DNA from: Artemia franciscana
Lineage: Eukaryota; Arthropoda; Branchiopoda; Anostraca; Artemiidae
Assembly: GCF_032884065.1 (NCBI RefSeq)
Contig: NC_088866.1
Coordinates: forward strand, 46,224,653-46,288,652
Length of the DNA: 64,000 nucleotides
Reading direction: 5' to 3'
The notes under the pieces were generated by a model. That model ran no database searches and was not told the DNA's origin. It saw only the letters and a program-made list of their open reading frames with translations. Of the stretch, positions 43,545-54,946 are shown piece after piece. Position numbers and translations under genes: made by a program. The stretch's first letter is position 1; each line of letters opens with the position of its first letter.

Positions 43545-45690
43545 GAATATAAAAATTGGTTAAAACATTTGTTTCAAATCTGCTATTTTATTACAAATCC
43601 ATTTTGTGAAAATTGTATGATTCCATTTTGTGAAAGTTGTGTACTTCATAAACATCAATTTGTCAAGATTAAGTTGAATAAAAAAGATAAAAAAATCTGC
43701 CAAGTTTTCTTATTATTCTGTTTTGCCACTTAAAAATATGGTAATTGTTTAGTTTTGTCAAAAGCTGTCTAAACTGGAAACTATGCTGCAAATCAGTTTC
43801 CATATTACTGATTTGTTTTCTTATTATTCTATTTCGCCACTTAAAAATATGGCAATTGTTTAGTTTTGTCAAAAGCTGTCTAAACTGGAAACTATGCTGC
43901 AAATCAGTTTCCATATTACTGATTTGTTTTCTTATTATTCTATTTCGCCACTTAAAAATATGGTAATTGTTTAGTTTTGTCAAAAGCTGTCTGAACTGGA
44001 AACTATGCTGCAAATCAGTTTCCATATTACTGATTTGTTTTCTTATTATTCTATTTCGCCACTTAAAAATATGGTAATTGTTTAGTTTTGTCAAAAGCTG
44101 TCTAAACTGGAAACTATGCTGCAAATCAGTTTCCATATTACTGATTTGTTTTCTTATTATTCTATTTCGCCACTTAAAAATATGGTAATTGTTTAGTTTT
44201 GTCAAAAGCTGTCTAAACTGGAAACTATGCTGCAAATCAGTTTCCATATTACTGATTTGTTTTCTTTTTATTCTATTTCGCCACTTAAAAATATGGTAAT
44301 TGTTTAGTTTTGTCAAAAGCTGTCTAAACTGGAAACTATGCTGCAAATCAGTTTCCATATTACTGATTTGTTTTCTTATTATTCTATTTCGCCACTTAAA
44401 AATATGGTAGTTGTTTAGTTTTGTCAAAAGCTGTCTAAACTGGAAACTATGCCGCAAATCAGTATTTTTAAGTTTCACCACTTAAAAATATGGTAATTGT
44501 TCAGTTTTGTCAAAAGCTGTCTAAACTGGAAACTATGCTGCAAATCAGCATAGTTTCCATATTTAGCACTTAGAAATGCTAATTCTAGAAGCACATCCAT
44601 TTCTGGTTGACCCTCCCCCTCCATAGGGAAAACTAAAATGCACAAGGTGGGCAGGGTTTTGAAGCCAAGGGAAAAGTTAGGGTTATACAATATGAATGAA
44701 ATTATATTTTAAATACTAATTCTAGTCATTGTTGGTAATTTCTGTATAGTAGGAAGTCAAAAGATAATTAAAAAACTCACACTTCCATTAATGCCAATAT
44801 CCAAGATGGTTCACTTTCAAGTTTAAATTAGCCAGCTTTTTCTGAATGATTGCAATATTAGTTGTAGTGAATGTGACAAAATCTGAACTGGCAAATCAGA
44901 GTGATTAGTTAAATATTACAAAAGATAGACAGTGCAACATTCAATTTCGCTTACAGGTAACATTGCATATAGAACAAAGCATAATTGTCCATGAGCCCCA
45001 CAGGCAGCAGGGCAAGGTCTGATTGGTTAAGCCTTGTTTTACATGGTTATGATTTTTCATCATTGAACCCTATTTTCTGAAGAAATTGCAGTTAGTCAAG
45101 GGCAAGCTTCTGTGGTGTTAAAAGTTTGAAGGAAGAATATTTTAGTTTTTTTGTGATTTTTTTTTTGAATTACTGCCAACCCCTTCATTTCCCTTGGGTT
45201 CAAAACCCTGCCCACTTTATGCATTTTTACTTTTGTTGAAGGGGGATTATAGAAAACTAAAAAATTGACATGCTTCCATAATAATGAAAAAGAAACAATA
45301 TGCAATCATGAGAATCTTGCTGTATGCAGTAATACACTTTTTCAACAGCTTGTGATTAAACTAAAGCTTTACAAAAAATACGGTCTCACCTATATGTAAA
45401 AAAAATATCAAAACAGACAGAAGGAAAATGATAAATGAAAAAATGGAGAAATTTTCTGAATTTGTTATATTCAACTTAATCTTGACAAATCAATGCTTGT
45501 CTAAACAAAATGGATTTATAATGAAATATTAATTTGAAACAAATCTTTAACCTATTTTTATGTTAAAAAATATAAAAAGAAATTATCATTTTAATAGGTC
45601 CAAAAGAGGCTTAAAACTGAATTTGCAAGAAAAGCAATTATTTTAATCAGAGCATAAAACATGGTATTGAGTGGTATGTCAGCGTTATTT
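43545..45690. mobile_element. Foldback element FB2 containing the 111-bp satellite
   Basis: Two nested inverted pairs. 43550-43690 (ggttaaaacatttgtttcaa, gtcaagattaagttgaata) pairs with 45440-45570. 44600-44690 (gggcagggttttgaagccaa) pairs with 45170-45255 (ttgggttcaaaaccctgccc). The outer right end (45600-45690: gaatttgcaagaaaagcaatt, agagcataaaacatggta) is related to the right end of FB1, so FB1 and FB2 are one family. The satellite occupies the left arm only. Confidence 0.55.
43703..44550 (-). repeat. 111-bp satellite, about eight copies, open in one frame
   Basis: ggtaattgtttagttttgtc recurs at about 43740, 43850, 43961, 44072, 44183, 44294 and 44405, with an eighth, partly deleted unit near 44492. 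The 111-bp unit equals 37 codons. The minus strand stays open for 270 codons reading METDLQHSFQFRQLLTKLNN + YHIFKWRNRIIRKQISN. No ATG begins it and no gene signals surround it. Units are more than 97% alike, so expansion or conversion is recent. It sits inside foldback element FB2. Confidence 0.88.
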
Positions 45691-46655
45691 GTAGACAAAT
45701 TAAATGAACTGCTCAATATTTACCCCATATGTAGCCCTAAATAGGCCTAATATACTTCTTTGTTGTTTTAGTTTTGTGATGTTTCATGCCTTCTCTTTAA
45801 ATTAGATAAAAATTTAGAATAGTGTCTATCCTGGAGACATGGTAGAACAAATAAAAGACATTTTTAGATTGCAATTTTATGTTCACTTTTGTTATTTTGT
45901 TGGCATTTTGACACTTTGTTCCTAGCCATCCCTTTAATGATCTTATATAGCATTAGGCAATATAAAAGACTGACCAACAAAAATGATGGAATTCTTACAT
46001 TATAATATGGAGCAATTATGATTAAATCATATTTCCTTGTTTTTCTTCCCATTCTCATCAGTTGTCATTAATGACTGTGTTAGTTTATTTTATGTAGTCT
46101 AGCATTATGTGAGACTGCTAGAGGGTTAGTTGGGAATGAATTGTCAAACCAGAACTATAAAAGTGAATAGGGAATAGAAATTTAATAGTGTCTCTCTTTT
46201 TGCACTAGCATGTCTTCTTCTGAGGAACCACTATTCTTGACCTTTATTTCAAAATAGTTTATTACATTCTTGACCTTTTGACTTTCTTGGTGAATATCCA
46301 GTTTTGTCTGAGTAATTACATTTAAAATTGTTTTTTAATTTTTATTTAGAAATGACGATAACAATGGAAGGAAACATAATTATCTCATACAAGTATGCTA
46401 CCTATTATAAAGTAAGAATTTCAATGTTTTAGTATTTTCTTTTGATTTTGTATATAATCTGGGACTATATATGGGACCATCAGGAGTGGTGATGGTGCAT
46501 TTTCAGAGAAGCAACTATGATATTTAGGAAAAGCATAAAATATTGAGTCTAATGGTACTGTTTTTTTTTTTTTTTTTTTTTTTTCATCTGTATTTTTTTT
46601 TCTTTAAATGAGGCCAACCACTACAAATTTACCAAAGTTGAACTTTGATTGTCCT
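45691..46655. other. Non-coding interval with T24 run
   Basis: No gene supported. An uninterrupted run of about 25 Ts at 46560-46584 could be the A tail of a minus-strand retroposon, but no retroposon body was recognised to its right. Confidence 0.4.
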
Positions 46656-48055
46656 ACCAGAGTTTTTATTATCTGACCTTTGAACTATTTTTAACAAAAT
46701 GGTTATCTTGAAATTTTTGTCAGATGGGTTTTGGGAAAAAAGGACATGGAGGGGCTAGTTGCCCTCAAATCTTGTTTGACTCTTAAAAAGTGAACTAGAA
46801 CTTCCAATTTCCAATAAATGAGCCCTCTTGGAAGTTTATACAAGCATCTCTTACATAACAACCATATATTCCCCCCAGAACATGGCTTATAATGCCTGCC
46901 CCCAGGCCCTGGGGGATTGTTTTGACAATGGAGTTTTTCTTATCTGACCTTTGAACTATTTTTAACAAAATGGCTCTCTAAAACTTTTCTTGGATGGTGG
47001 TGGGGGGTTTGTTGCCCTTAGATCTCTTTTGACTCCTAAAAAGTGAACTAAAGCTTTCAATTTCCTTCAAATGGAGCCCTCTCTGAACCATATACACCCA
47101 AGGACATAACTTTCAACATCTGCCCCCTGGGCCCTATGGGGTTGTGTCAACACTTGATTTTTTGTTATCTAATTTGTAAACTATTTTAAAAAATGGCTAT
47201 CTCAAAATTTGTGTTAGATAGGTTTCGGGAAAAAGGCGTGGGGGGGGGGCTCTGTCCTCAGACCTCTCTTGACTCTTAAAGAAGTGAACTAGAAATTCCA
47301 ATTTCCAATCAGCCCTCTCTGAAGGTTATAAGAGCACCCCTTTCATAAAAACCATATATGCCCCCAGGAAATAACTTAAAAAACGCCTGCCCATGGGCCC
47401 ATGGGGGTTGTGTTATCACCTTAGTTTTTGTTATCTGAGCTTTAGTTGCTGTCCAATCTCTTTTGACTTTCAAACTGAACTAGAATTCTCAATTTCCAGT
47501 TGAATGAGCCCTCTCCAAAGTGTAAACGAGCATCCCTTCCATAAGAACCATATACCCCCCCAAGGTATAACTTACAACGCCTGCACTCAGGCTCTGAGGG
47601 GGGTTTGTTAACCCTGGAGCTATTGTTATATAATCTTTGAACTATTTAAAAGAAATAGCTATCTCAAAGGTGTTATTGGATGGGTTTGAGGAAAGAAGGG
47701 GTTGGAGGCGGGGATAGCTGTCCTGCAATCTCTTTCGACTCTTAAAAAGCGAACTTTACATGAGCATCCCTTCTAAAAGAACCATATATACCCCCAGGGC
47801 ATAACTTATAACGCCTGCCCCTGGGGGGTTGTGTCGACACTGGAGCTTTTTTTATATGATTGTTGAACTTTTTTTGAAAAAATGGCTATCCCAAAATTTT
47901 TATCAGATGCATTTGGGAAAAAGGGCATTAGGGGGGGGGGGCTAGTTGCCCTCTGATTGCTTTTGAATTTTAAAAAGTGCACTAGAACTTCCGATTCCCA
48001 ATCAAATGAGCCTCTTCCGAAGTTTATGCAACGATCCCTTCCATATGAAGTGCCT
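46656..48055. repeat. Degenerate array of 200-265-bp units with G/C tracts
   Basis: About six copies of a unit with ctgacctttgaactattt, aaaatggctatctcaaaatt, gggttttgggaaaaaagg, gttgccctcagatctctttt, aaaaagtgaactagaacttc, aatgagccctct and gcctgccccc(a/t)gg. Unit starts are near 46672, 46938, 47168, 47431, 47630 and 47850. Copies differ by indels and G-tract length. No coding content. Confidence 0.75.
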
Positions 48056-48320
48056 CCAGAACTAAATAATGATAAAACATGGGAGCTGTATGGCCTTTAA
48101 TATAGGCAACGTTATAGCGTTGCCTCTGATAGGCCAGACAAGAGACTTAAATAGAGTTGAAAGAAGTGGAGAATCATTTAGGATGAAGTTTCTACGTCCT
48201 ACTACTTTTGAAGCTTTGCTCACGATGGATTCGTAGTGATTGGTGAATTTTGGCTCACTATCTATTATTACTCCAAGGTTCCGCTCAAAAGATATTTATG
48301 GCATTAGACTGGTGCTAAAG
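48055..48320 (-). mobile_element. CR1-like LINE RT-thumb fragment
   Basis: Minus strand reads FERNLGVIIDSEPKFTNHYE, SIVSKASKVVGRRNFILNDS, LLSTLFKSLVWPIRGNAITL, the conserved region after the YADD box in CR1/Rex-type LINEs (family: LGVxxDxxLxFxxHI...KAxKxLG). Remaining frame is open over about 80 codons. No TSD found. Confidence 0.7.
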
Positions 48321-48472
48321 CTATAGGGTGACTAGAAATTCTGCAGCCCAAGCCAGAGATCCATGCTCAGTGTGCTCTTCAGATAATATTGTTGTTGTTT
48401 GTATTCATTAAATCTCAGTTAAATATGGTGAGGATTAGCAGCCAGAGTTATGATGGCATCTTCATGTGTAAG

Positions 48473-48972
48473 AATCTCCAAAGAAAAGTACCCGAAAATT
48501 CTAAAACGCGTCAATGAAACTTTGTTGCACAAGGTCTTGAAACTTTATCTTCATCAGTCTTGAAGGTATTGTTTTATTATCGCTTTCATACAGGTATATC
48601 CTGCATCTGGAGTGGTCTTCTATGACCAATGAATAATTTAAAATGGAGCATACAAGTCTTTTTCTGTTAGAAATAGCCGCTAGTGTTGCTATCCAACACT
48701 AACTTTTTGTTGAATCTCCAAAGAAAAGTACCCAAAAATTCTCCAAAGAATCTCCAAAGAAAAGTACCCAAAAATTCAAAAACGCGTCAATGTAACTTTG
48801 TTACACAAGGTATTTTTCATCAGTATTGAATGTCTTGTTTTATTATTGCTTTCATGCACGTATATCCTGCATCTGGAGTTGTCTTCCGTGACCAATGAAG
48901 AATTTAAAATGGAGCATACAAGTCTTTCTCTGTTAGAAATAGCCGCTAGTGTTGCTATCCAACTCTGACACA
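48473..48972. repeat. Direct repeat, 276-bp spacing
   Basis: aatctccaaagaaaagtacc at 48473 and 48749; both copies continue through acgcgtcaatg, catcagt, tgttttattattgctttcat and tagccgctagtgttgctatcc. The first copy is longer. No recognised coding content. Confidence 0.75.
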
Positions 48973-49708
48973 TAGGCCGCTCTAACACTTCATTGGGTAT
49001 ATTAGCATTACGTTGATAAGAGTATGCACTCTTATATTAATAAGAGTTGACAAATGAAAAATTAATAAAAGGTGTGCTGTGCTAAATACGAAAGTTCCCA
49101 AATAAAATTCTTTACAATACCAGACACATACATTGCTTTTGGTGTTCAAAGCTCAGAATAGCGCTCTCCACTGGTATCATCATGAAATTGCAAACATTTT
49201 TGAGTTTGTCAGCTAAGGCCACCTCTCCTGGTCTAAATACCTTGGAGGAGTCTGAAAGAAATGTGTAACTATTTCCTCCGAGTAAGGTCACCTATAGACA
49301 TATCTAAGGGAGGGATCCTTCTTTCTGTCATTCTAGTCCTCCTGTCTTCTATCCCTGTCGCTCTCTGACCAAAGCCACGCCTACTCTCCGCTCTTTAACA
49401 TAAGTGCGGTTAGGAGCTGGAAAATTAGATTTCAAATTTAATTTGATCAGATCAAAAATGCCTTATGAGCTGGCTCCCTTACAAACCGGTGCCTACGGCA
49501 GTCTGCCCCCTTGTCACTTCCTAGTTCCTTCCTTCAGGGATAGTTTTGTTCTTGCTTTATATCAATTGTCTACAAAATTGTGAATACGAATTATTGTTTT
49601 ATTTTAACAAGCGTGTTCTATGTGGTACATGATGATTACAATTTCAGTGGAAAATAAAAGTATAAGCAGTATAACAAATACCATGATAGAAATAGATTAA
49701 AGACCCCA
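48973..49708. other. Non-coding interval
   Basis: No gene or repeat could be supported. 49300-49480 is locally pyrimidine-rich and less AT-rich than its surroundings. Confidence 0.35.
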
Positions 49709-49951
49709 TTACTGATAGTTTCTCCAGTTCATTCTATTCTTCCGTTGTAAAATAGGTCGAATCCAGAATAATGTGATTTTCGGGTGCCAGGGAATTTTGA
49801 AAAATCTGGCCTCTATTCTTTTTTCTATTATTAAGATACCACATAATAATTTAGATAAATACACAGTGTTCACATCTGTGATATCCTTCTTGTCTTTTTC
49901 TATTTTCCTAAATAAATCAAGAGCAGTTGCTCCCAACCAATTTTGGGTCAT
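49709..49951 (-). CDS. Orphan 80-codon ORF next to the giant foldback
   Basis: Starts with a real ATG (49951-49949) and reads MTQNWLGATALDLFRKIEKD, KKDITDVNTVYLSKLLCGIL, ending KNRMNWRNYQ. The first half has a protein-like composition. A possible donor (gtg|gtatct) lies after KLLC, so only that half may be exonic. The ATG is nine bases from the end of the giant foldback element (49960), so its 5' context may have been displaced by that insertion. Function unknown. Confidence 0.28.
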   Translation of the reverse strand: MTQNWLGATALDLFRKIEKDKKDITDVNTVYLSKLLCGILIIEKRIEARFFKIPWHPKITLFWIRPILQRKNRMNWRNYQ

Positions 49952-49998
49952 GCCCTACCATTTTTATGGCACTTGGTATTAACCAAGTGCCATTCGGA

Positions 49999-52140
49999 AA
50001 AATCCCGTTGATTCGGAAAAAATAGAAAAATTGAAGTATTTTTAACTTACGAACGGTTGATCAGGTCTTAATAAAATTTGATGTTTTGAAGTATATCGTG
50101 TCTCAGAGCTGTTATTTTGAATCCCGACCGGATCTGGTGACATTGGGGGGGGAGGGAGTTGGGAGGGGGGAACCTAAAATCTTGGAAAACACTTAGAGTG
50201 GAGGGATCGGGATGGAACTTGGTGGGAAAAATAAGCACAAGTCCTAGATACATGATTGACATAACCGGAACGGATCCGCTCTCTTTGGGGTAGTTGGGGG
50301 GAGGGGTAATTATGAAAGATTAGAAAAAATGAGGTATTTTTAACTTACGAACGGGTGATCGGATCTCAATGAAATTTGATATTTAGAAGGATATCGTGTC
50401 TCAGAGCTCTTATTTTAAATCCCGAACAGATCTGGTGACATTGGGGGGTGGTGGTAGGGGGAAACCTAAAACTTGGAGAATACTTAGAGTGAAGGGATCG
50501 GGATGAAACTTGGTGGGAAAAATAAGCACAAGTTCTAGATACATAATTGACATAACCGGAACGGATCCACTCTCTTTGGGGTAGTTGGGGGGGAGTAATT
50601 CTGAAAAAATAAAAAAAATGAGGTATTTTTAACTTACGAACAGGTAATCGGATTTCAATGAAATTTGATATTTAGAAGGATATCGTGTCTCAGAGCTCTT
50701 ATTTTAAATCCCGACCGGATCAGGCGACATTGGGGGGGGGGGGAGTTGGGAGGAGGAAACCTAAAACTTGGAAAACACAGAGTGGATGGATCGGGATGAA
50801 ACTTGGTGGGAAAAATAAGCACAAGTCCTAAATACATGATTGAAATAACCGGAACGGATCCGCTCTCTTTGGGGTAGTTGGGGGAGGGGTTAATTCTGAA
50901 AAATCAGAAAAAATGAGGTATTTTTAACTTACGAACGGGTGATCGGATCTCAATGAAATTTGATATTTAGAAGGATATCGGGTCTCAAAGCTATTTTAAG
51001 TCCCGACCGGATCTAGTGACATTGGGGGGAGTTTGGGGTGGGGGAACCTAAAATCATGGAAAACGCTTAGATTGGAAGGATTGGGATGAAACTTGGTGTG
51101 AAAAATAAGCAGAAGTCTTAGATGCGTGATTTACATAATTGGAACGCATCCGCTCTATTGGGGGAGGGAGTTAATTGTGAAAAATTAGAAAAAATGACGT
51201 GTTTTTAACTTACGAAGGAGTGATCGGATCTTCATGAAACTTCATATTTAAAAGGACCTCGTGACTCAGATCTCTTATTTTAAATCTCAGCCGGATCCAG
51301 CGTAATTGGGGGGGGGCAGTTGGGGGGAACCGGAAATCATAAAAATACTTAAAGCGGTGAGATCAGGATGAAACTGGATGGGAAGAATGAAAACCTGTCT
51401 AAGACACGTGACTGACATAACCAGACCGGATCTGCTCTCTTTTGTGGAGTTGGGGGGTTAATTTTGAAAATTGAAGTATTTTTAACTTACGAAAGGGTGA
51501 CCAAATCTTAATGAAATTTGATATTTAGAAGGATCTTGCGCTTTAAAGCTCTTATTTTAAATTCCGACCAGGTCCTGTGACATTGGGGGAGTTTGAGGGG
51601 GAAACCGGGATTCTTGGAAAACGTGAAAATTGGGGTATTTTTATTTTACGAATAGGTGATCGGATCTTAATGAAATTTGATATTTAGAAGGAATTCATGT
51701 CTCAGAGCCCTTATTTCAAATCCCGACCAGATCTTTTGACATTGGGGGAGTTCGAGGGGGAAATCTTGGAAAACACTTGGAGTGGAGGAATCGGGATGAA
51801 GCTTGGTGGATAGAATAAGCAAATGTCCTTGATACGTGATTGACGGAACCGTACTGGATTCGCTCTCTTTGGGGGAGTTGGGGGGTTCAGTGATTTGACG
51901 AGTTTGGTGCTTCTGGACGTGCTAGGACGATGAAAATTGGTAGGCGTGTCAGGGAGCTGCACACATTGACTTGATAAAGTCGTTTTCCCAGATTCGACCA
52001 TCTGGGGGGCTAAAGGGAGAGGAAAAATTAGAAAAAATTAGGTATTTATAACATACGAGTGGGTGATCGGATCTTAATGAATTTTGATATTTAGAAGGAC
52101 ACTGTGACTCAGAGCTCTTATTTTAAATCCTGACCGGCAT
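49999..52140 (+). repeat. Left-arm array of about eight 290-bp units
   Basis: Landmark tttttaacttacgaa(c/a)ggg occurs near 50046, 50341, 50631, 50926, 51210 and 51485, with variants near 51643 and 52050. Each unit continues gatcggatctcaatgaaatt, tatcgtgtctcagagct, aatcccgaccggatctggtg, a G tract, gggatgaaacttggtgggaa and aaccggaacggatccgctct. Spacing varies from 158 to 407 bp through deletion and fusion of units. Confidence 0.8.
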
Positions 52141-52272
52141 TAAGCCTCTTATCTTCCTTTTAAATCAATCTATTGATTCATAGAATTTTGCTAGAGCTCA
52201 TACCATATGATCTCTTGGCTCTTAGCTCTTCTTGCCTCGTCACAAGTGCCATATGAGCTCTTAGCTCTTGTT
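52137..52272 (+). repeat. Inner inverted repeat, left copy
   Basis: ggcattaagcctcttatctt, ttttaaatcaatctattgat, tcttggctcttagctctt and gtgccatatgagctcttagc are the reverse complement of 54947-55080 with modest divergence. These bound the central segment. Confidence 0.75.
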
Positions 52273-54946
52273 AAAATCCTGATGCCCCCTCATAATATTT
52301 AAATTTGGTTATTCAAAATTTTACATGTATTCACGCGAAAGAAGCTTAAAAGGGCATTAATTTAGTATATTTTTTAGGTCGTTCTCTAGGCATATTTCAT
52401 ACTAATGAAAAATATTGTCTGAATACAACAGCTTTTATAAAGTCTATGACGTTGTTGGAATACTATCATGTATCTTTTTTACTCTTTAGACACATATGAA
52501 TGTGAATATTCACATGGATTTTTTTTTTATTTCAAAGTTAAGGCTCTAAGATATACTCAACCGAAAGGTGCACGTCCTACCCATGACCCACCAAATATTG
52601 CTATGCCTAATCGGCGGTGGGCATGTTCTTCGTTAGGAATCACGGAACTAGACTCTTATCGCTGAAGTATCAAGGACAGTGACAATTAAATATGATAGTT
52701 TGAAATTGTTTAGTAGAAAACCATACATATTATAGATACATATTAAAAAGACAAAATAAAGAATACAATTTTTAATCAAAAAAACCTCCATGCGCAGTTA
52801 TGTAGTTTTTGTTAGTAGCAGCCGCTAAATGAAAAAAGAAGAAACCTGCATGAAAAACAGCAAAAAAGTTAAATATCTATAATATATTTGGCACCGAACA
52901 GCTAGAACACGGAGCCTGAAAAAAGAAGGAATTAAAATGAAAAAAGAAGAAACCTGCATGAAAAACAGCGAAAAAGTTAAATATCTTTAAAATCTATGGC
53001 ACCGAACAGCTCAAGAACATGGAAACTTCCTTCGGAGGTGTAATTGCCTTCGAGAATCAAAATATTGGCTAAGTTGGGTTTCTACAGGCAAAAGGTGTTG
53101 CCAATATCGATTACTTTTTTTTTTCCATGGTTCAGCCTGGCACCATTGACAAAAATGTTACACTGCTCTAGAAACTTCATGATTAAAAAGAATAAATACC
53201 TTGCATAATCTCCATTGTTCGATGTGGACAGATCTTAGATGCGAATAGGGAGGAGGGGGCATTTTTTTTTCAGTGTCGTTGGTAAGTTGAAACACTGGTA
53301 TTCAAGAAACATGGGAAGTTATTAGCCCTTTGTGTATATTTTATGCTTCTTCTTCTAGTAATGTTCCTGCCCCCCCTCACAAAAAATAATGAGAGTTTAG
53401 ATGGCGAACTGTGACTTTGGTCGCAATTTCTTAACAAGAGCTTATGCTTTACGAGATGATGCCAGAAATTCTCCTACCAGTATTTATTATTTTGCATGTA
53501 CCAGTAATCAATATACCTTTTATAGCTTTGCCAACATCATTAGTGTGGTTAATACTGAGTCAAAGCCAAAACATCTTTTTGTTTAGTTCCGGTGACGGTG
53601 GGGCTCTTCAAAATTGAGTCAGCATTGTTCCGCCCACTTTTCATCTCGCAAAAATTCAGTTTTAGTACTAGATTCTAGGTAGTTACTGCAAAGTCAAGTC
53701 ACGGTGTCAAAAAGTCGTGTTTGTCATTTTAGTGGATTATATCCAGCAGTAAAATCTATATTCTAACCTTTTCACTCAGTTTTGAGGACGCCATTAATTC
53801 ACAGGCACTAAATAACATCTTAGACATCTCAGGATATCTTTTTCCAGGAACGTATACAACCAAAAGAATTTTTGGAACAAGATCCCTTCAAATCAGGTTC
53901 GTTGTGAAGCATTTTTTCCTGCAAGGGGCGCAAGTTCGAAAGAGTTAGTTATATTGATAGAGTATGAAATCGTAGTTTAGTCCATTATTCTCATATAACA
54001 GATTTTTCTAACATTTTCTTTTAATTTTCTCCCTCCCTCCCGAAATGTTTGTTTGGGTGCGTACCCCGCTCAGTAGTTTTCTTGAAACACATCTTTCTTA
54101 CACAGAGTACAGATACAGACCTCGATATAAACAACCCCACACAAATTTACCTTGCGGTTTGGAGTGGTTTAAAGATAAGAGAATTATGTTGAAAAGGAAC
54201 ATACTAGTTTGATATTTCAAAAATTTATACTTTGTTTGCAGTTTTGGTTTCTGCAAGGGGCTGTCCCGTGCCTTCCCCTCTGAACGAACTGGCTTGATTC
54301 TATTCTTTGTCAATGAGATACTGTTGAAAAGTAAAAAAATATTTTAGTTAACCAGGAAGGAATTTGCGGCCTACTAATTTTTGAGACAAAGTTTTTTTTT
54401 ATGGGTACTTTTATCCATCTGTTTGGGTATTCTGACGTATTTAAGCACTTTTCAGGTGGTAATCTATTTTTTAACTGGAATTAATTGTTAATTTGAAAGT
54501 GTTTAGGATTTCGTAATATTTCATCTAAAAGAAGTTTTCCATTCTGTTCGTAATTCGCATTCACAGCTTTTCTAAAAACTAGCCTATATTTATATCTTAT
54601 AGGCTATATTTTTTAGTCTACTATGGTAAATAGATTGAATACGGAACTTTCCCATATTAGCTACTAGTCATATAGGCGTACAGGTAGAGAAATTCGCTTC
54701 GGATGAGGGGATAAGTGGCCTATATTAAAAAAAGTAAAAGTTGATACACATTGTATAAAGAAGGACTATAAAAATTTATTAAGCTATAAAACCTTATTCA
54801 TCCCTGCACAAAGTGGGGAAAGCCCCTTAAGATGCACGTGAAAAAGTTCTTTCTATGAACTTTTTGGTAAAAATCTGAAGATATATTCAAACTGATGATC
54901 AGACAAAAAATGTACCTTCTTCGGATTACCAAACCGCCCCTGAAGA
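52273..54946. other. Central segment of the giant foldback
   Basis: 2.67 kb that is not inverted. It has a 109-bp direct repeat (gaaaaaagaagaaacctgca at 52831 and 52940, with ggcaccgaacagct). Two short ORFs lie at 52468-52665 and 53401-53586 (the latter MANCDFGRNFLTRAYALRDD...). Neither is recognised. Whether this segment is cargo or original genomic sequence trapped between two elements cannot be told from one copy. Confidence 0.45.

Noticed and set aside
43669-44481. 270-codon ORF as a gene
   Set aside because: Same reason: a 111-bp satellite stays open by period. No ATG at the 5' limit and it lies inside a foldback element.
53401-53586. Plus-strand 61-codon ORF as element-encoded protein
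   Set aside because: Too short and without motif or homologue known to me; kept only as a note in the central segment of the giant foldback.
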